Shown piece after piece: positions 54,383-61,408 of a stretch of DNA of 61,408 nucleotides. A program made the position numbers and the translations under genes. Numbering within the stretch: the stretch's first letter is position 1; every line of letters begins with the position of its first letter. The notes beneath the pieces were generated by a model. The model was not told the DNA's origin. It did not search any database and was given only the letters and a program-made list of their open reading frames with translations. Source of the stretch: Desulfuromonadales bacterium. Lineage in GTDB: Bacteria; Desulfobacterota; Desulfuromonadia; Desulfuromonadales; BM103. Where the stretch lies: positions 1-61,408 of the forward strand of contig JAMONP010000105.1 of the NCBI GenBank assembly GCA_027065695.1, read 5' to 3'.

Positions 54383-54879
54383 ATCAATTTGAACATCTAC
54401 GTCACAAGGATGGCTCTTCGCTTACACGTGCACGCGAGCTTGTTGTCGCTTGCGCTCCCATGCGCAGCAACGTCAATATTTCGAGTGTCGCCAGAACTGC
54501 GAGCGCCTGTGCTGTGGAGCGACTTATCCTGACTGGCAATCCAACCCTTATCTCAAAGATTGCTCGTGATGGGGCTGATGAACTCAACATCTCGATGCAC
54601 CGCAGTTTAGCCCCGGTCCTTCGGAAGCTGCATAGCGACGGTTATCGCCTGGTGGGCCTCGAACAGACCACCAATTCAACGAGTATGCACAGCTATACTT
54701 TTATGCGTCGCACGGTTCTGGTTGTTGGTAATGAGCGTATCGGGTTAACACCAGAAATCCTGGAGCTTCTGGACGATGTCGTTGAGATCCCGGTCTACGG
54801 CCTTCCTCACAGCTTCAACGCCGCAACCGCTGCCAGCATGGCGCTATATGAATACTGTCGGCAGTTTCCTCAAGGATGA
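54379..54879 (+). CDS. SpoU/TrmH-family RNA methyltransferase
   Basis: 166 residues with an ATGA overlap with truA. SPOUT-family motifs are MRSNVNISSVARTASACAVE (motif 1, Asn/Arg), VLVVGNERIGLTPEILELLD (motif 2, Glu/Gly) and IPVYGLPHSFNAATAASMAL (motif 3). It transfers methyl from SAM to a ribose 2'-OH in tRNA or rRNA. The minimal size without an N-terminal extension resembles TrmL/TrmH-like enzymes, but the target site cannot be inferred. Confidence 0.88.
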   Translation: MNQFEHLRHKDGSSLTRARELVVACAPMRSNVNISSVARTASACAVERLILTGNPTLISKIARDGADELNISMHRSLAPVLRKLHSDGYRLVGLEQTTNSTSMHSYTFMRRTVLVVGNERIGLTPEILELLDDVVEIPVYGLPHSFNAATAASMALYEYCRQFPQG

Positions 54880-54914
54880 GTTCTCCTCCAATGGATGTGT
54901 TGTTTCAATGAGTA

Positions 54915-54942
54915 AGAGCCCACCGATTGCTTGGCGGGCTCT
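54915..54942 (+). terminator. Predicted terminator after the truA/SpoU pair
   Basis: AGAGCCCACC..GGCGGGCTCT forms a 7 bp outer stem plus 2 inner pairs. The following tract is only weakly T-rich, so strength is uncertain. Confidence 0.5.
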
Positions 54943-55014
54943 CTATACAGCATGGCCACCAGGGCCTGATCACATTTGTTTAATGTGCGGGTATACCGTC
55001 TTTTTCACAAAACC

Positions 55015-55170
55015 TCATATTTTTATAAAAGGACTTGGGTTGCAGAGATTTTTAGCGTGTTTGGCGACAGCATTACAATTATGACAGGTATGGCCGGGAT
55101 CATCCATAAGGTCTGTTAATTCCTTTTGCTTGTTCTCTTTCCGCAATTGGCAGATATGCAGCCAGCTCAT
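55015..55170 (-). CDS. Small Cys-rich protein, 51 residues
   Basis: The minus frame encodes 51 residues from the ATG at 55170 to TGA at 55015-55017. The C-terminal half is DPGHTCHNCNAVAKHAKNLC followed by NPSPFIKI. CxxC plus a third Cys 13 residues on and two histidines suggests a small zinc or metal site. An alternative start is an internal ATG giving 30 residues (MDDPGHTCHNC), with AAGGA about 14 bases upstream. I do not know its function. It lies between a terminator and the CBS-domain gene on the same strand, 59 bases downstream of the CBS stop. Confidence 0.6.
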   Translation of the reverse strand: MSWLHICQLRKENKQKELTDLMDDPGHTCHNCNAVAKHAKNLCNPSPFIKI

Positions 55171-55229
55171 TGATTGTTTGACATGACACTAGCATGCAGT
55201 GGTTGCCAGTGTGGGACGTTCCCGTTCAT

Positions 55230-55664
55230 TTAACCACCAAGTATGTAGTGCTCCAGCTGGTTGATCATAAAGTCCTTTTCGGCTACATGTGCATTGACCA
55301 GGTCACCGATGGAAACCATTCCAATCAGTTTCTTGTCCTCCAAAACGGGCAGGTGGCGGCAGCGCTTGTCGGACATCAGGGCCAGACCCTCTTCAACACT
55401 CTTATCCTTGGTAATGTAGAGGACTTTGGTGGCCATGATATTTTCGACAGACGTCTTGAGAGACGAGCGCCCTTCGAGGATCACTTTCCGTGCGTAGTCG
55501 CGTTCAGAGATGATACCGACAACCTGCTGACCTTTCATGACGAGCAGAGCGCCGACATTTTTGGCGGCCATTAACTCCAATGCGCTATAAACAGTTGCAT
55601 CAGGGCTGATATTGATTACAGAGTCGCCCTTTTTCTTCAGTACGTCTCGGATTGATTTGATCAT
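55230..55664 (-). CDS. Paired CBS-domain protein
   Basis: 144 residues comprising two CBS domains (about 8-62 and 75-130): ATVYSALELMAAKNVGALLV, VGIISERDYARKVILEGRSS, VEEGLALMSDKRCRHLPVLE and LIGMVSIGDLVNAHVAEKDF. AAAGGAGG precedes the ATG by five bases. Stand-alone CBS pairs bind adenosine nucleotides and act as energy sensors or regulators; the partner is unknown. A structured intergenic segment with a strong terminator lies just upstream on the same strand. Confidence 0.92.
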   Translation of the reverse strand: MIKSIRDVLKKKGDSVINISPDATVYSALELMAAKNVGALLVMKGQQVVGIISERDYARKVILEGRSSLKTSVENIMATKVLYITKDKSVEEGLALMSDKRCRHLPVLEDKKLIGMVSIGDLVNAHVAEKDFMINQLEHYILGG

Positions 55665-55795
55665 ACGGGCCTCCTTTATGAGTTCGGGGGAGAATTCTGT
55701 TCCCTTAACTCTAGCGGAGGCGTATGGGTTGTCAATCGGCGAATAGACCGGGTCGGCTATTTAATGCCTTTGTGAGGGTTATACAAATAAAAAAA

Positions 55796-55817
55796 GGGCC
55801 TCATAACATCAAGGCCC
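55796..55817 (-). terminator. Strong Rho-independent terminator
   Basis: On the minus strand GGGCCT, a 10-base loop, AGGCCC, then a run of eight T (55788-55795). It ends a minus-strand transcript that comes either from glpD or from the structured region just upstream. Confidence 0.85.
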
Positions 55818-55960
55818 AGGAGGTAACTTTTAACTAGCAGGTGGAAAGATCTTTGTGTTGTTCGCTAAACTTAAGTGTCCAATCTGCGTCATCCCAGTGT
55901 GGTGGTGCCGTTTGAACGGGTCAGGATCCCGTCCAAAGGCTCTGGGGTCGGCAACGTGTA
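55818..55960 (-). ncRNA. Candidate structured non-coding RNA
   Basis: Between glpD and the CBS gene, the minus strand holds a nested hairpin. CCCAG (55942-55946) pairs with CTGGG (55893-55897), enclosing GCC-TTTG-ACGGG..CCCGT-CAAA-GGC (55907-55940). It is followed within 100 bases by the terminator at 55796-55817. No credible start codon serves the overlapping open frames. It could be an independent small RNA, a 3'-UTR-derived RNA of glpD or a cis-regulatory element. I do not recognise a known family. The 5' end is arbitrary. Confidence 0.4.
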
Positions 55961-56099
55961 ATTCTTGATCAACACTATAGGGGGCAGGGTGTGACAGGAG
56001 CGTAGGGAAAATGTGAAAAAAACGTGAAAATTTATTTATTTGTAGGAATGAGGGACCATTATTAACGTCTTTGGTTACTACAATTATGTGTCAACGTAA

Positions 56100-57716
56100 C
56101 TAAAGACCCTCGCTTAAGAGTTGTTCTGTAATTTGACGCTCATCCTTGCAGCGTTGTAGATCCCAGCTCAACTCCTTCGCCATGATCTCCAGCACCCTGG
56201 GGGCTGCCGTCCTGGCTGCTGCAATATCAAGCCGTGCCAAAGGCGTTCGACGGGCCAGAACATCAATCACCCGCTCGGCCATTTCATAACGCACTGCATA
56301 GATAACCTCCGCTTCGAGAATCGGATGATCCTTTACCAGGCGTATGGCCTTGTGCGGCGAGGTTAACCGGGCAACCTGTTCCGCCTGGTCACCGTAAGTT
56401 CGATGTAGATATGCAGCAATGTCGGCAGCAAAGCCATATTTTTTAACCAGGGCCTGGTCGCCATGCGCATGGTAGTTGGCCCCACCGAGGATCGGCAGAT
56501 GCTTGGTTTGACAGCCCGGATTTGGTGTTTCAAGGCGAAAGCTTATTAATGCCTGATCTATGGTGTCCATTGCCATTTCCCGGTAGGTTGTCCATTTACC
56601 TCCGGCAATTGTCAGCAGGCCGTCTGTACTCACCTCGATCACGTGATCTCTGGCCAGGCTGGCGGTGTCCACTGCTTCTGGATCGCGAACCAGTGGCCTT
56701 AAACCGGACCAGGTGGCCTTGATATCAGATCTCTCAACCTTCAGATTGAAATAGCGGGTGACGTGACGCAGCAGATAGTCGATTTCCTCTTCGAGGGGCC
56801 TGGGATGCTCGGTGATTGCTGCCGGTTCGTCCGTAGTACCGATCAGGGCATGATCTTCCCATGGAAGCACAAACAGGACGCGGCCATCATCGGTTTCAGG
56901 AATCATCAGGCCCGTGTCTGCTGGTGCAAAACGTTTATCGAGCACGATGTGAATGCCCGTGCTGGCGGAGATGATTTCACTCGCGGCAGGGTTATCCATC
57001 TTCCTGATGCTGTCGGCAAAAGGGCCGGTCGCATTGATCACGCCTCTAGCGTGTAGCGGCCAGCTTTCACCAGTTAGCGAATCAGTCAACTCAGCGCCAC
57101 TGATCTGGCCTTCTTCTTTGAGCAACATGGTAACGGCAACGTGGTTGCTAATGCTTGCGCCATGGCATTCTGCAGTTAAAGCCAGAGACAAGGCCATGCG
57201 GGCATCATGGAATTGACCGTCGTAATAGAGGACCCCGGCTTTAAGGCCTGCCGGTTTCAACATCGGGAAGCGGCGCAGGGCTTGTTTGCGACTCAGCAGG
57301 CGGCTGTGACCAATATGGCGCTTGCCGGAAAGGAAGTCGTAGAGTTTGAGACCGGCAAAAACATAAGGGACATCGATCCATCGGTAGAGCGGGGTGACCA
57401 GCGGCAGGCGATTGGAAAGATGCGGCGCATTTTTCAAGAGCAGGTAGCGTTCTTTGAGACCATCCTTGACCAGATGGTACTGGACACGGTCCAGCTTCTT
57501 GATCGCAGCCTCAAGGTAACGTACACCACCGTGAACCAACTTGGTGCTGCGGCTGCTGGTCCCTTCAGCGAAGTCGTTCTTTTCAATCAGGGCAACTTTC
57601 AGGCCGCGGGTTACCGCATCAAGTGCGACCCCGCAGCCGGTTGCGCCGCCGCCGATGATGAGCAGGTCAAACGTCTGCCCGGTTTTTAATTGCTCCAGAT
57701 GCTGCTCTCTTGTCAC
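56100..57716 (-). CDS. glpD: Glycerol-3-phosphate dehydrogenase (FAD-dependent, GlpD/GlpA type)
   Basis: 538 residues starting at GTG 57716, with GGAGGG upstream. FAD-binding Rossmann motif FDLLIIGGGATGCGVALDAV (about 16-36), then EKNDFAEGTSSRSTKLVHGG and VRYLEAAI. Later segments are VINATGPFADSIRK, IPETDDGRVLFVLPWEDHAL and the C-terminal domain with IVEVSTDGLLTIAGGKWTTY-type sequence. It oxidises glycerol-3-phosphate to dihydroxyacetone phosphate and feeds electrons to quinone at the membrane. It starts 15 bases after the exported msrA, so it is read with the msr genes. No glpF or glpK is here. Confidence 0.92.
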   Translation of the reverse strand: MTREQHLEQLKTGQTFDLLIIGGGATGCGVALDAVTRGLKVALIEKNDFAEGTSSRSTKLVHGGVRYLEAAIKKLDRVQYHLVKDGLKERYLLLKNAPHLSNRLPLVTPLYRWIDVPYVFAGLKLYDFLSGKRHIGHSRLLSRKQALRRFPMLKPAGLKAGVLYYDGQFHDARMALSLALTAECHGASISNHVAVTMLLKEEGQISGAELTDSLTGESWPLHARGVINATGPFADSIRKMDNPAASEIISASTGIHIVLDKRFAPADTGLMIPETDDGRVLFVLPWEDHALIGTTDEPAAITEHPRPLEEEIDYLLRHVTRYFNLKVERSDIKATWSGLRPLVRDPEAVDTASLARDHVIEVSTDGLLTIAGGKWTTYREMAMDTIDQALISFRLETPNPGCQTKHLPILGGANYHAHGDQALVKKYGFAADIAAYLHRTYGDQAEQVARLTSPHKAIRLVKDHPILEAEVIYAVRYEMAERVIDVLARRTPLARLDIAAARTAAPRVLEIMAKELSWDLQRCKDERQITEQLLSEGL

Positions 57717-57731
57717 GTGCCCCCTCCTTCC

Positions 57732-58322
57732 TCAATGAGTTGCCTTATCGCCCCAGATAGCTTTTAAACGTTGATCGCGACCACAGTTCCACCGATAAGC
57801 ATTGTAGCGAATGGGGTTGTTCTTGTAATAATCCTGGTGGTAACTTTCGTCTCCCTTGATTGGGTAGAAGATTGTCGCATCCAGGATGGGTGTGACCACT
57901 GTCTGGTCTGGGAACATCGCGACAACGCGTCGCTTCGATTTTTCGGCAAGGTCCCTTTCCGATTTATTGGCGACGAAAATTGCTGCCAGGTAACTGTACC
58001 CTTTATCACAGAATTGCCCGCGATCATCAAAGGGGTCAATATTTACCCAGTAATGATCAAGCAGCTGCTGGTAGCTCACCTGGTTTGGGTCATAGGTGAT
58101 TTCGACCGCTTCATAGTGCCCTTCATGGTTGCCGTTGTAGGTCGGGTCTTGCAACGTGCCGCCGGTAAATCCGGAGACTACATCGGTAACACCATCAAGT
58201 TTTTCAAAATCTGATTCCATGCACCAGAAGCAGCCTCCAGCCAGGATCGTTTTGTCGGCCAGGGCATTTGTAGCAAAAATGAGCATGATGGTTAAGAGGA
58301 AAAGGGTTCGTTTGTATTTCAT
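57732..58322 (-). CDS. msrA: Exported peptide methionine sulfoxide reductase MsrA
   Basis: 196 residues with a signal peptide (KYKRTLFLLTIMLIFATNALA), so the enzyme acts in the periplasm. The catalytic motif is LAGGCFWCMESDFEKLDGV (about 29). Also GFTGGTLQDPTYNGNHEGH, DPFDDRGQFCDKGYSYLAAI and YHQDYYKNNPIRYNAYRWNC. Extra cysteines (CFWC, FCDKG, C-terminal WNCGRD) could provide resolving thiols. It lies between msrB and glpD on the same strand. Together with MsrB it can repair both sulfoxide epimers in envelope proteins. Confidence 0.93.
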   Translation of the reverse strand: MKYKRTLFLLTIMLIFATNALADKTILAGGCFWCMESDFEKLDGVTDVVSGFTGGTLQDPTYNGNHEGHYEAVEITYDPNQVSYQQLLDHYWVNIDPFDDRGQFCDKGYSYLAAIFVANKSERDLAEKSKRRVVAMFPDQTVVTPILDATIFYPIKGDESYHQDYYKNNPIRYNAYRWNCGRDQRLKAIWGDKATH

Positions 58323-58406
58323 TACGACCTCCCGGTATGTAGAAATTTGTTGATAAATATGAGTTGAGTCGTTCGGCCATCAAGCCGTGGACAGGCTCCT
58401 CGCTTG

Positions 58407-59021
58407 TTATTTGAACAACGTTGTGTATTCTTCGTAACCTTCTTTCTCTAAATCTGCTTGAGGGATGAAACGCAGTGCCGCCGAATTCATGCAGTAGCGC
58501 AACCCGGTTGGAGCTGGTCCATCATTGAAAACATGACCAAGGTGCGAGTCGGCGTCTTTGCTGCGGATTTCGGTACGGACAGAGAAGAAACTGCGGTCCT
58601 GCTTCTCAACGATTTGGTCAGGATCCAAAGGCTTGGTGAAGCTTGGCCATCCGGTCCCGGATTCATACTTGTCAGTGGAACTGAAAAGCGGTGCGCCGGA
58701 GATGACATCGACATAGATCCCCGGTCTGTGATTATCCCAGTAGGCATTGGAGAAAGGCGGCTCGGTGCCATCCTGCTGGGTGACTTTGTACTGCAACGGG
58801 GTAAGACGACTGCGGAGTTCTCGATCGTTGGGAATCATAGTCTGGCCTTCCTTCTTTTCCCCCTCAGCTTTCTTCATGTTCATATTGTCGTGCTTAATTA
58901 ATTGAGACACTGTCATGTCATTGGCCTTGTCCATCTTCTCGTCCATACTCTTGCTTTGTACCTGGACAAACCCTATCATAACCAAGGTTAAGCTGAGGAT
59001 TGTTATCGTCAAAATTTTCAT
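58407..59021 (-). CDS. msrB: Exported peptide methionine sulfoxide reductase MsrB
   Basis: 204 residues from the ATG at 59021, which has GGAG six bases upstream; longer starts lack one. Signal peptide [20 protein letters not shown], then a Met/Lys/Asp-rich linker (about 25-65). The MsrB domain runs from about 70 to 200: [52 protein letters not shown] and MNSAALRF with the catalytic Cys. The zinc-site cysteines of many MsrBs are missing ([13 protein letters not shown] in place of CxxC). It precedes exported msrA by 84 bases, suggesting an msrB-msrA-glpD unit. Confidence 0.92.
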   Translation of the reverse strand: MKILTITILSLTLVMIGFVQVQSKSMDEKMDKANDMTVSQLIKHDNMNMKKAEGEKKEGQTMIPNDRELRSRLTPLQYKVTQQDGTEPPFSNAYWDNHRPGIYVDVISGAPLFSSTDKYESGTGWPSFTKPLDPDQIVEKQDRSFFSVRTEIRSKDADSHLGHVFNDGPAPTGLRYCMNSAALRFIPQADLEKEGYEEYTTLFK

Positions 59022-59156
59022 GGTGTTCTCCATTTGTTGTTCAGCAGTTACGCTGGCTTTCTTTTCTATAGCCAAAGTATAGCAGGGCTGAGGATTGTCT
59101 GCATACATAGAGCAGTGTCATCACCGATAAATAGATGTTGTGTCGGCAGAGCCTGA

Positions 59157-59262
59157 GAGGCTGTCCGACAATGAGTGATTGGCTGCAAACCCAGCTGTTT
59201 GGCCCATATTTCAACTCCTCTTCAGCCCATAACGACAGCTATGAGCAATCAAACGAGTCAAA
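59157..59262. repeat. Dispersed inverted-terminus repeat, copy 4 (3'-truncated)
   Basis: The left terminus GAGGCTGTCCGACAAT (59157-59172) and about two-thirds of the interior match copies 1-3, ending at AAACGAGTCAAA near 59262. The remaining third and the right terminus are missing. The U32 peptidase start codon follows four bases later (59266). The interior is more diverged than in the other copies around the central hairpin. Confidence 0.8.
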
Positions 59263-59265
59263 CCT

Positions 59266-61251
59266 ATGGAAAGAAAAATTGAGCTACTCGCACCAGGTGG
59301 GGACATTGAGTCGGTAAAGGCTGCCATTGCGGCTGGTGCCGATGCAATATACCTCGGGCTGAATACTTTTAACGCCAGAATGCGGGCAACCAATATCGAA
59401 TTTGATGACTTAGACGGTATTGTCACTCTTGCCCACAGAAACAACTGCGAAATCTTTATAACGATCAACATCCTTATCGTTGAAAGTGAAATTCGGGCCT
59501 TAATCAACCTACTGAACAAACTTGTAAATTCAAAAATCGATGGTGTGATTGTTCAGGACCTGGGCTTGCTCTACCTGTTGTCGAGATATTTTAAAAATCT
59601 TAAAATACATGCATCAACCCAACTGACAACACACAATGAAGGTCAGATAAAATTTCTAAATAAACTCTCGGTAACACGAGTCAATTTATCGAGAGAACTA
59701 AATCTCGATGAGTTAAAAACCCTCACCAGAGTTGGCCATGAAAAAAACATTCTAAGTGAAGTATTTGTGCATGGTTCCAACTGCCTCTCTTTTTCGGGGC
59801 TTTGCTATATAAGCTCTGTCCTTGAAGGGAAATCGGCAAATCGCGGTCGCTGCAACCAATCCTGCCGAGAGCAATACGTGACCACCCCTGAGAGGAAAGA
59901 CTTCCCCCTCAACCTTAAAGACAATTCGGCCTTTAACGATCTTAAGGCACTCTCTGACGCTGGCGTTGATTCCGTAAAGATAGAAGGGAGAATGAAGAAG
60001 TTTCATTACGTCTATACGGTTGTGAGTGCCTGGCGCAACCTGCTCAACAATTTCTACAGTCACAATCAAGCAAGCGGCGATGATTCCGCCCTTTATCAGG
60101 TGTTTAACCGGGATTTCACCAATGCTTTTCTACTGGGGCATCTCAATAAAGATCTGTTTACCGACAATCCTCGGGATCATTCCGCCCATTATTTTCATGA
60201 AGCAAATAAACGCTCCCCTGATAAAGGCATTGGACTCACGAAGACCGAACTTAAGGATATGAGAGCTGGGATTGTCACGAATGTAAAAGCAAAGATTGCC
60301 ACATTAGACGTCGAAAAAACTCCCATTGTTCTAAATGGCTCACAAGAGAATATTGCCCCGATTGAGACCCCGCGCTTAGAAAAGCAGAAGAAGTTAAAAA
60401 CTAACCCCCATCTCTCTGTATTGATTTCTTCCAGTCAGCAACTTGAGCAATGTCGGCAGACCTCTGCTGAGCTATTTTTTCAAATCCCCAATTGCGTTCC
60501 TGATGACTCTTCTGCGTATGTAAGGCTTTTTCTGGAAAACCAGGCCTTAACCCCATGGTTCCCTTCAGTCTTGATTGGCAAGGACTATACTGCCGCAATT
60601 GATATCCTTGATCAGGTGAGGCCAGGGCGAATTGTAACCAACAACACCGGTATCGCTTACGAGGCATATAAGAAGGGGATTCCATGGATCGCAGGTCCCT
60701 ATCTGAATATCGTTAATTCCTTCAGTCTTTTATGCTTAAAGGAAAGATTCAACTGTTCTGGTTCATTCATATCCAATGAAATCAGCCGGAAGCAGATGAT
60801 GACAATCATCGCACCCAAAGATTTTGAACTCTACTACAGTATTTATCATCCGATTTTGCTCATGACGAGTCGGCAATGTTTACTTTACCCGATTGAAGGC
60901 TGCTCTAAAAGTATTGTGGATGATAAATGTGCGCTGGATTGCAATAAGTCTTCTTCAATTACGAACTTGAAGGATGTTGCTCTTTTTGTTGATAAATCGA
61001 AAGGTTATTATCATCGCATCTATAATAACCATAACTTTCTGAATACAGATATAGCTACTGATTTGCCGGACAGGTTCTCCAGCTTTTTTATTAATTTAAC
61101 GGCTGTGCAAACTGCAACGCAAGTAGAGATGAATGAAGCTCACATAATCAGGATTACTGAGGATCTGTTAAATAAAAAGCCAGGGGCCAAAGAAGCACTC
61201 AAAAAAGCCATACATCCCTGCTCGAACATCCAATATCAAAGAGGCATCTAA
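59266..61251 (+). CDS. U32-family peptidase (RlhA/YegQ-like)
   Basis: 661 residues, close to E. coli RlhA in length. N-terminal barrel: KIELLAPGGDIESVKAAIAA, GADAIYLGLNTFNAR. The U32 signature region VFVHGSNCLSFSGLCYISSV and SANRGRCNQSCREQY (about 165-205) has four cysteines, proposed in this family to bind an iron-sulfur cluster. DSVKIEGRMKKFHYVYTVVS follows. A long C-terminal part resembles the DUF3656 and second U32 half. Such proteins act in RNA hydroxylation (RlhA) or as putative collagenases. The gene is AT-rich relative to its neighbours, and its start abuts a truncated repeat, suggesting acquisition or rearrangement. No good ribosome-binding site is visible. Confidence 0.85.
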   Translation: MERKIELLAPGGDIESVKAAIAAGADAIYLGLNTFNARMRATNIEFDDLDGIVTLAHRNNCEIFITINILIVESEIRALINLLNKLVNSKIDGVIVQDLGLLYLLSRYFKNLKIHASTQLTTHNEGQIKFLNKLSVTRVNLSRELNLDELKTLTRVGHEKNILSEVFVHGSNCLSFSGLCYISSVLEGKSANRGRCNQSCREQYVTTPERKDFPLNLKDNSAFNDLKALSDAGVDSVKIEGRMKKFHYVYTVVSAWRNLLNNFYSHNQASGDDSALYQVFNRDFTNAFLLGHLNKDLFTDNPRDHSAHYFHEANKRSPDKGIGLTKTELKDMRAGIVTNVKAKIATLDVEKTPIVLNGSQENIAPIETPRLEKQKKLKTNPHLSVLISSSQQLEQCRQTSAELFFQIPNCVPDDSSAYVRLFLENQALTPWFPSVLIGKDYTAAIDILDQVRPGRIVTNNTGIAYEAYKKGIPWIAGPYLNIVNSFSLLCLKERFNCSGSFISNEISRKQMMTIIAPKDFELYYSIYHPILLMTSRQCLLYPIEGCSKSIVDDKCALDCNKSSSITNLKDVALFVDKSKGYYHRIYNNHNFLNTDIATDLPDRFSSFFINLTAVQTATQVEMNEAHIIRITEDLLNKKPGAKEALKKAIHPCSNIQYQRGI

Positions 61252-61257
61252 TTTTTT

Positions 61258-61408
61258 ATGCAAGACTTGATACTCTTTATTGATGGCAGTGTGCACGCTC
61301 AGTCTCATGTTGGCTATGGGGCTTACCTGACAGTGCTTGAACCAGGGCTTTCGTTGGCGGAGTTGATAGCTCACGTGCGTGTAAGACGCTTCACACAAAC
61401 TTCTTCAA
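61258..61408 (+). CDS. RNase H-like protein, N-terminal part, cut by the window edge
   Basis: 50 codons are visible from the ATG at 61258. LILFIDGSVHAQSHVGYGAY contains the DGS motif with the first catalytic Asp of ribonuclease H, and VRRFTQTSS matches the position just before the second acidic residue in the family. It begins seven bases after the U32 stop, in the same direction and with similar AT-rich composition, so the two are probably co-transcribed. The rest is outside the window. Confidence 0.7.
   Translation, partial: MQDLILFIDGSVHAQSHVGYGAYLTVLEPGLSLAELIAHVRVRRFTQTSS

Noticed and set aside
55820-56060. Long minus-strand open frame through the structured spacer upstream of the CBS gene
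   Set aside because: It has no ATG, GTG or TTG start with a ribosome-binding site, and runs through a poly-T stretch and hairpin. Openness appears accidental.
1-61408. CRISPR array, tRNA, rRNA, intact insertion sequence or prophage
   Set aside because: No regularly spaced repeats, cloverleaf-like sequences, transposase or phage genes were recognised anywhere. The only recombinase is the Xer-type gene, which looks chromosomal.

Overview
This 61.4 kb window looks like a chromosomal segment of a delta-type Gram-negative bacterium, most likely of the Desulfuromonadales (Geobacter/Pelobacter/Desulfuromonas relatives). This is inferred from gene content: a GspN-containing type II secretion cluster without a prepilin peptidase gene, archaeal-type ApgM, paired nucleoside-recognition proteins, DUF2917, HypF and an NtrC-type two-component system. 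No taxonomic marker such as rRNA is present. Base composition is moderate (about 50% GC by eye). The last gene pair (U32 peptidase and RNase H) is visibly more AT-rich.

Layout. 1-1.1 kb: decayed remnants of an RND exporter joined to an outer-membrane beta-barrel gene. 1.4-9.3 kb: polyprenyl diphosphate synthase, a small unknown protein, a membrane sensor kinase with its NtrC-like regulator, and hypF. 9.4-10.1 kb: a Phd/VapC-type toxin-antitoxin pair whose promoter spacer is a perfect palindrome. 10.2-15.4 kb: two M16 peptidase-family genes, a YihY membrane protein, and convergent lpxH. 15.4-16.6 kb: a broken nucleoside-recognition gene pair, the C-terminal scrap of a copper-type P-ATPase, and a good 6S RNA candidate on the minus strand. 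17-27.7 kb: spermidine-synthase-like protein, malic enzyme, a phosphodiesterase, a HIT protein, ExbB/ExbD (TolQ/TolR), phosphofructokinase, a GAF chemoreceptor-like protein, and a CDF metal transporter with an unknown partner. 27.9-38.1 kb: mutS, an AMIN amidase, glnD, xerD-type recombinase, apgM, msrA. 38.5-41.5 kb: DUF2917 gene divergent from a MocR regulator and an EamA exporter. 41.5-53.5 kb: a 12-gene type II secretion operon, gspC-D-E-F-G-H-I-J-K-L-M-N, on the minus strand. 53.6-61.4 kb: truA and a SpoU methyltransferase; a 51-residue Cys-rich protein; a CBS-pair protein; a structured intergenic RNA candidate; an msrB-msrA-glpD run; a U32 peptidase; and the start of an RNase H gene.

How genes work together. 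The gsp operon supplies inner-membrane platform, ATPase, pseudopilus and secretin for protein export. GlnD reports nitrogen status. The sensor kinase and sigma-54 activator form a signalling pair with unknown input. The exported MsrA and MsrB would repair oxidised envelope proteins.

The most unusual structure is a dispersed ~160 bp repeat family with 16-18 bp terminal inverted repeats. There are three full copies (16.8, 20.4 and 32.6 kb) and one truncated copy (59.2 kb), each upstream of a gene. One ends exactly at the glnD ribosome-binding site, and the truncated one runs into the start of the U32 gene. A second, 40 bp repeat occurs twice (26.2 and 38.3 kb). No CRISPR array, tRNA, rRNA or intact insertion sequence was seen.
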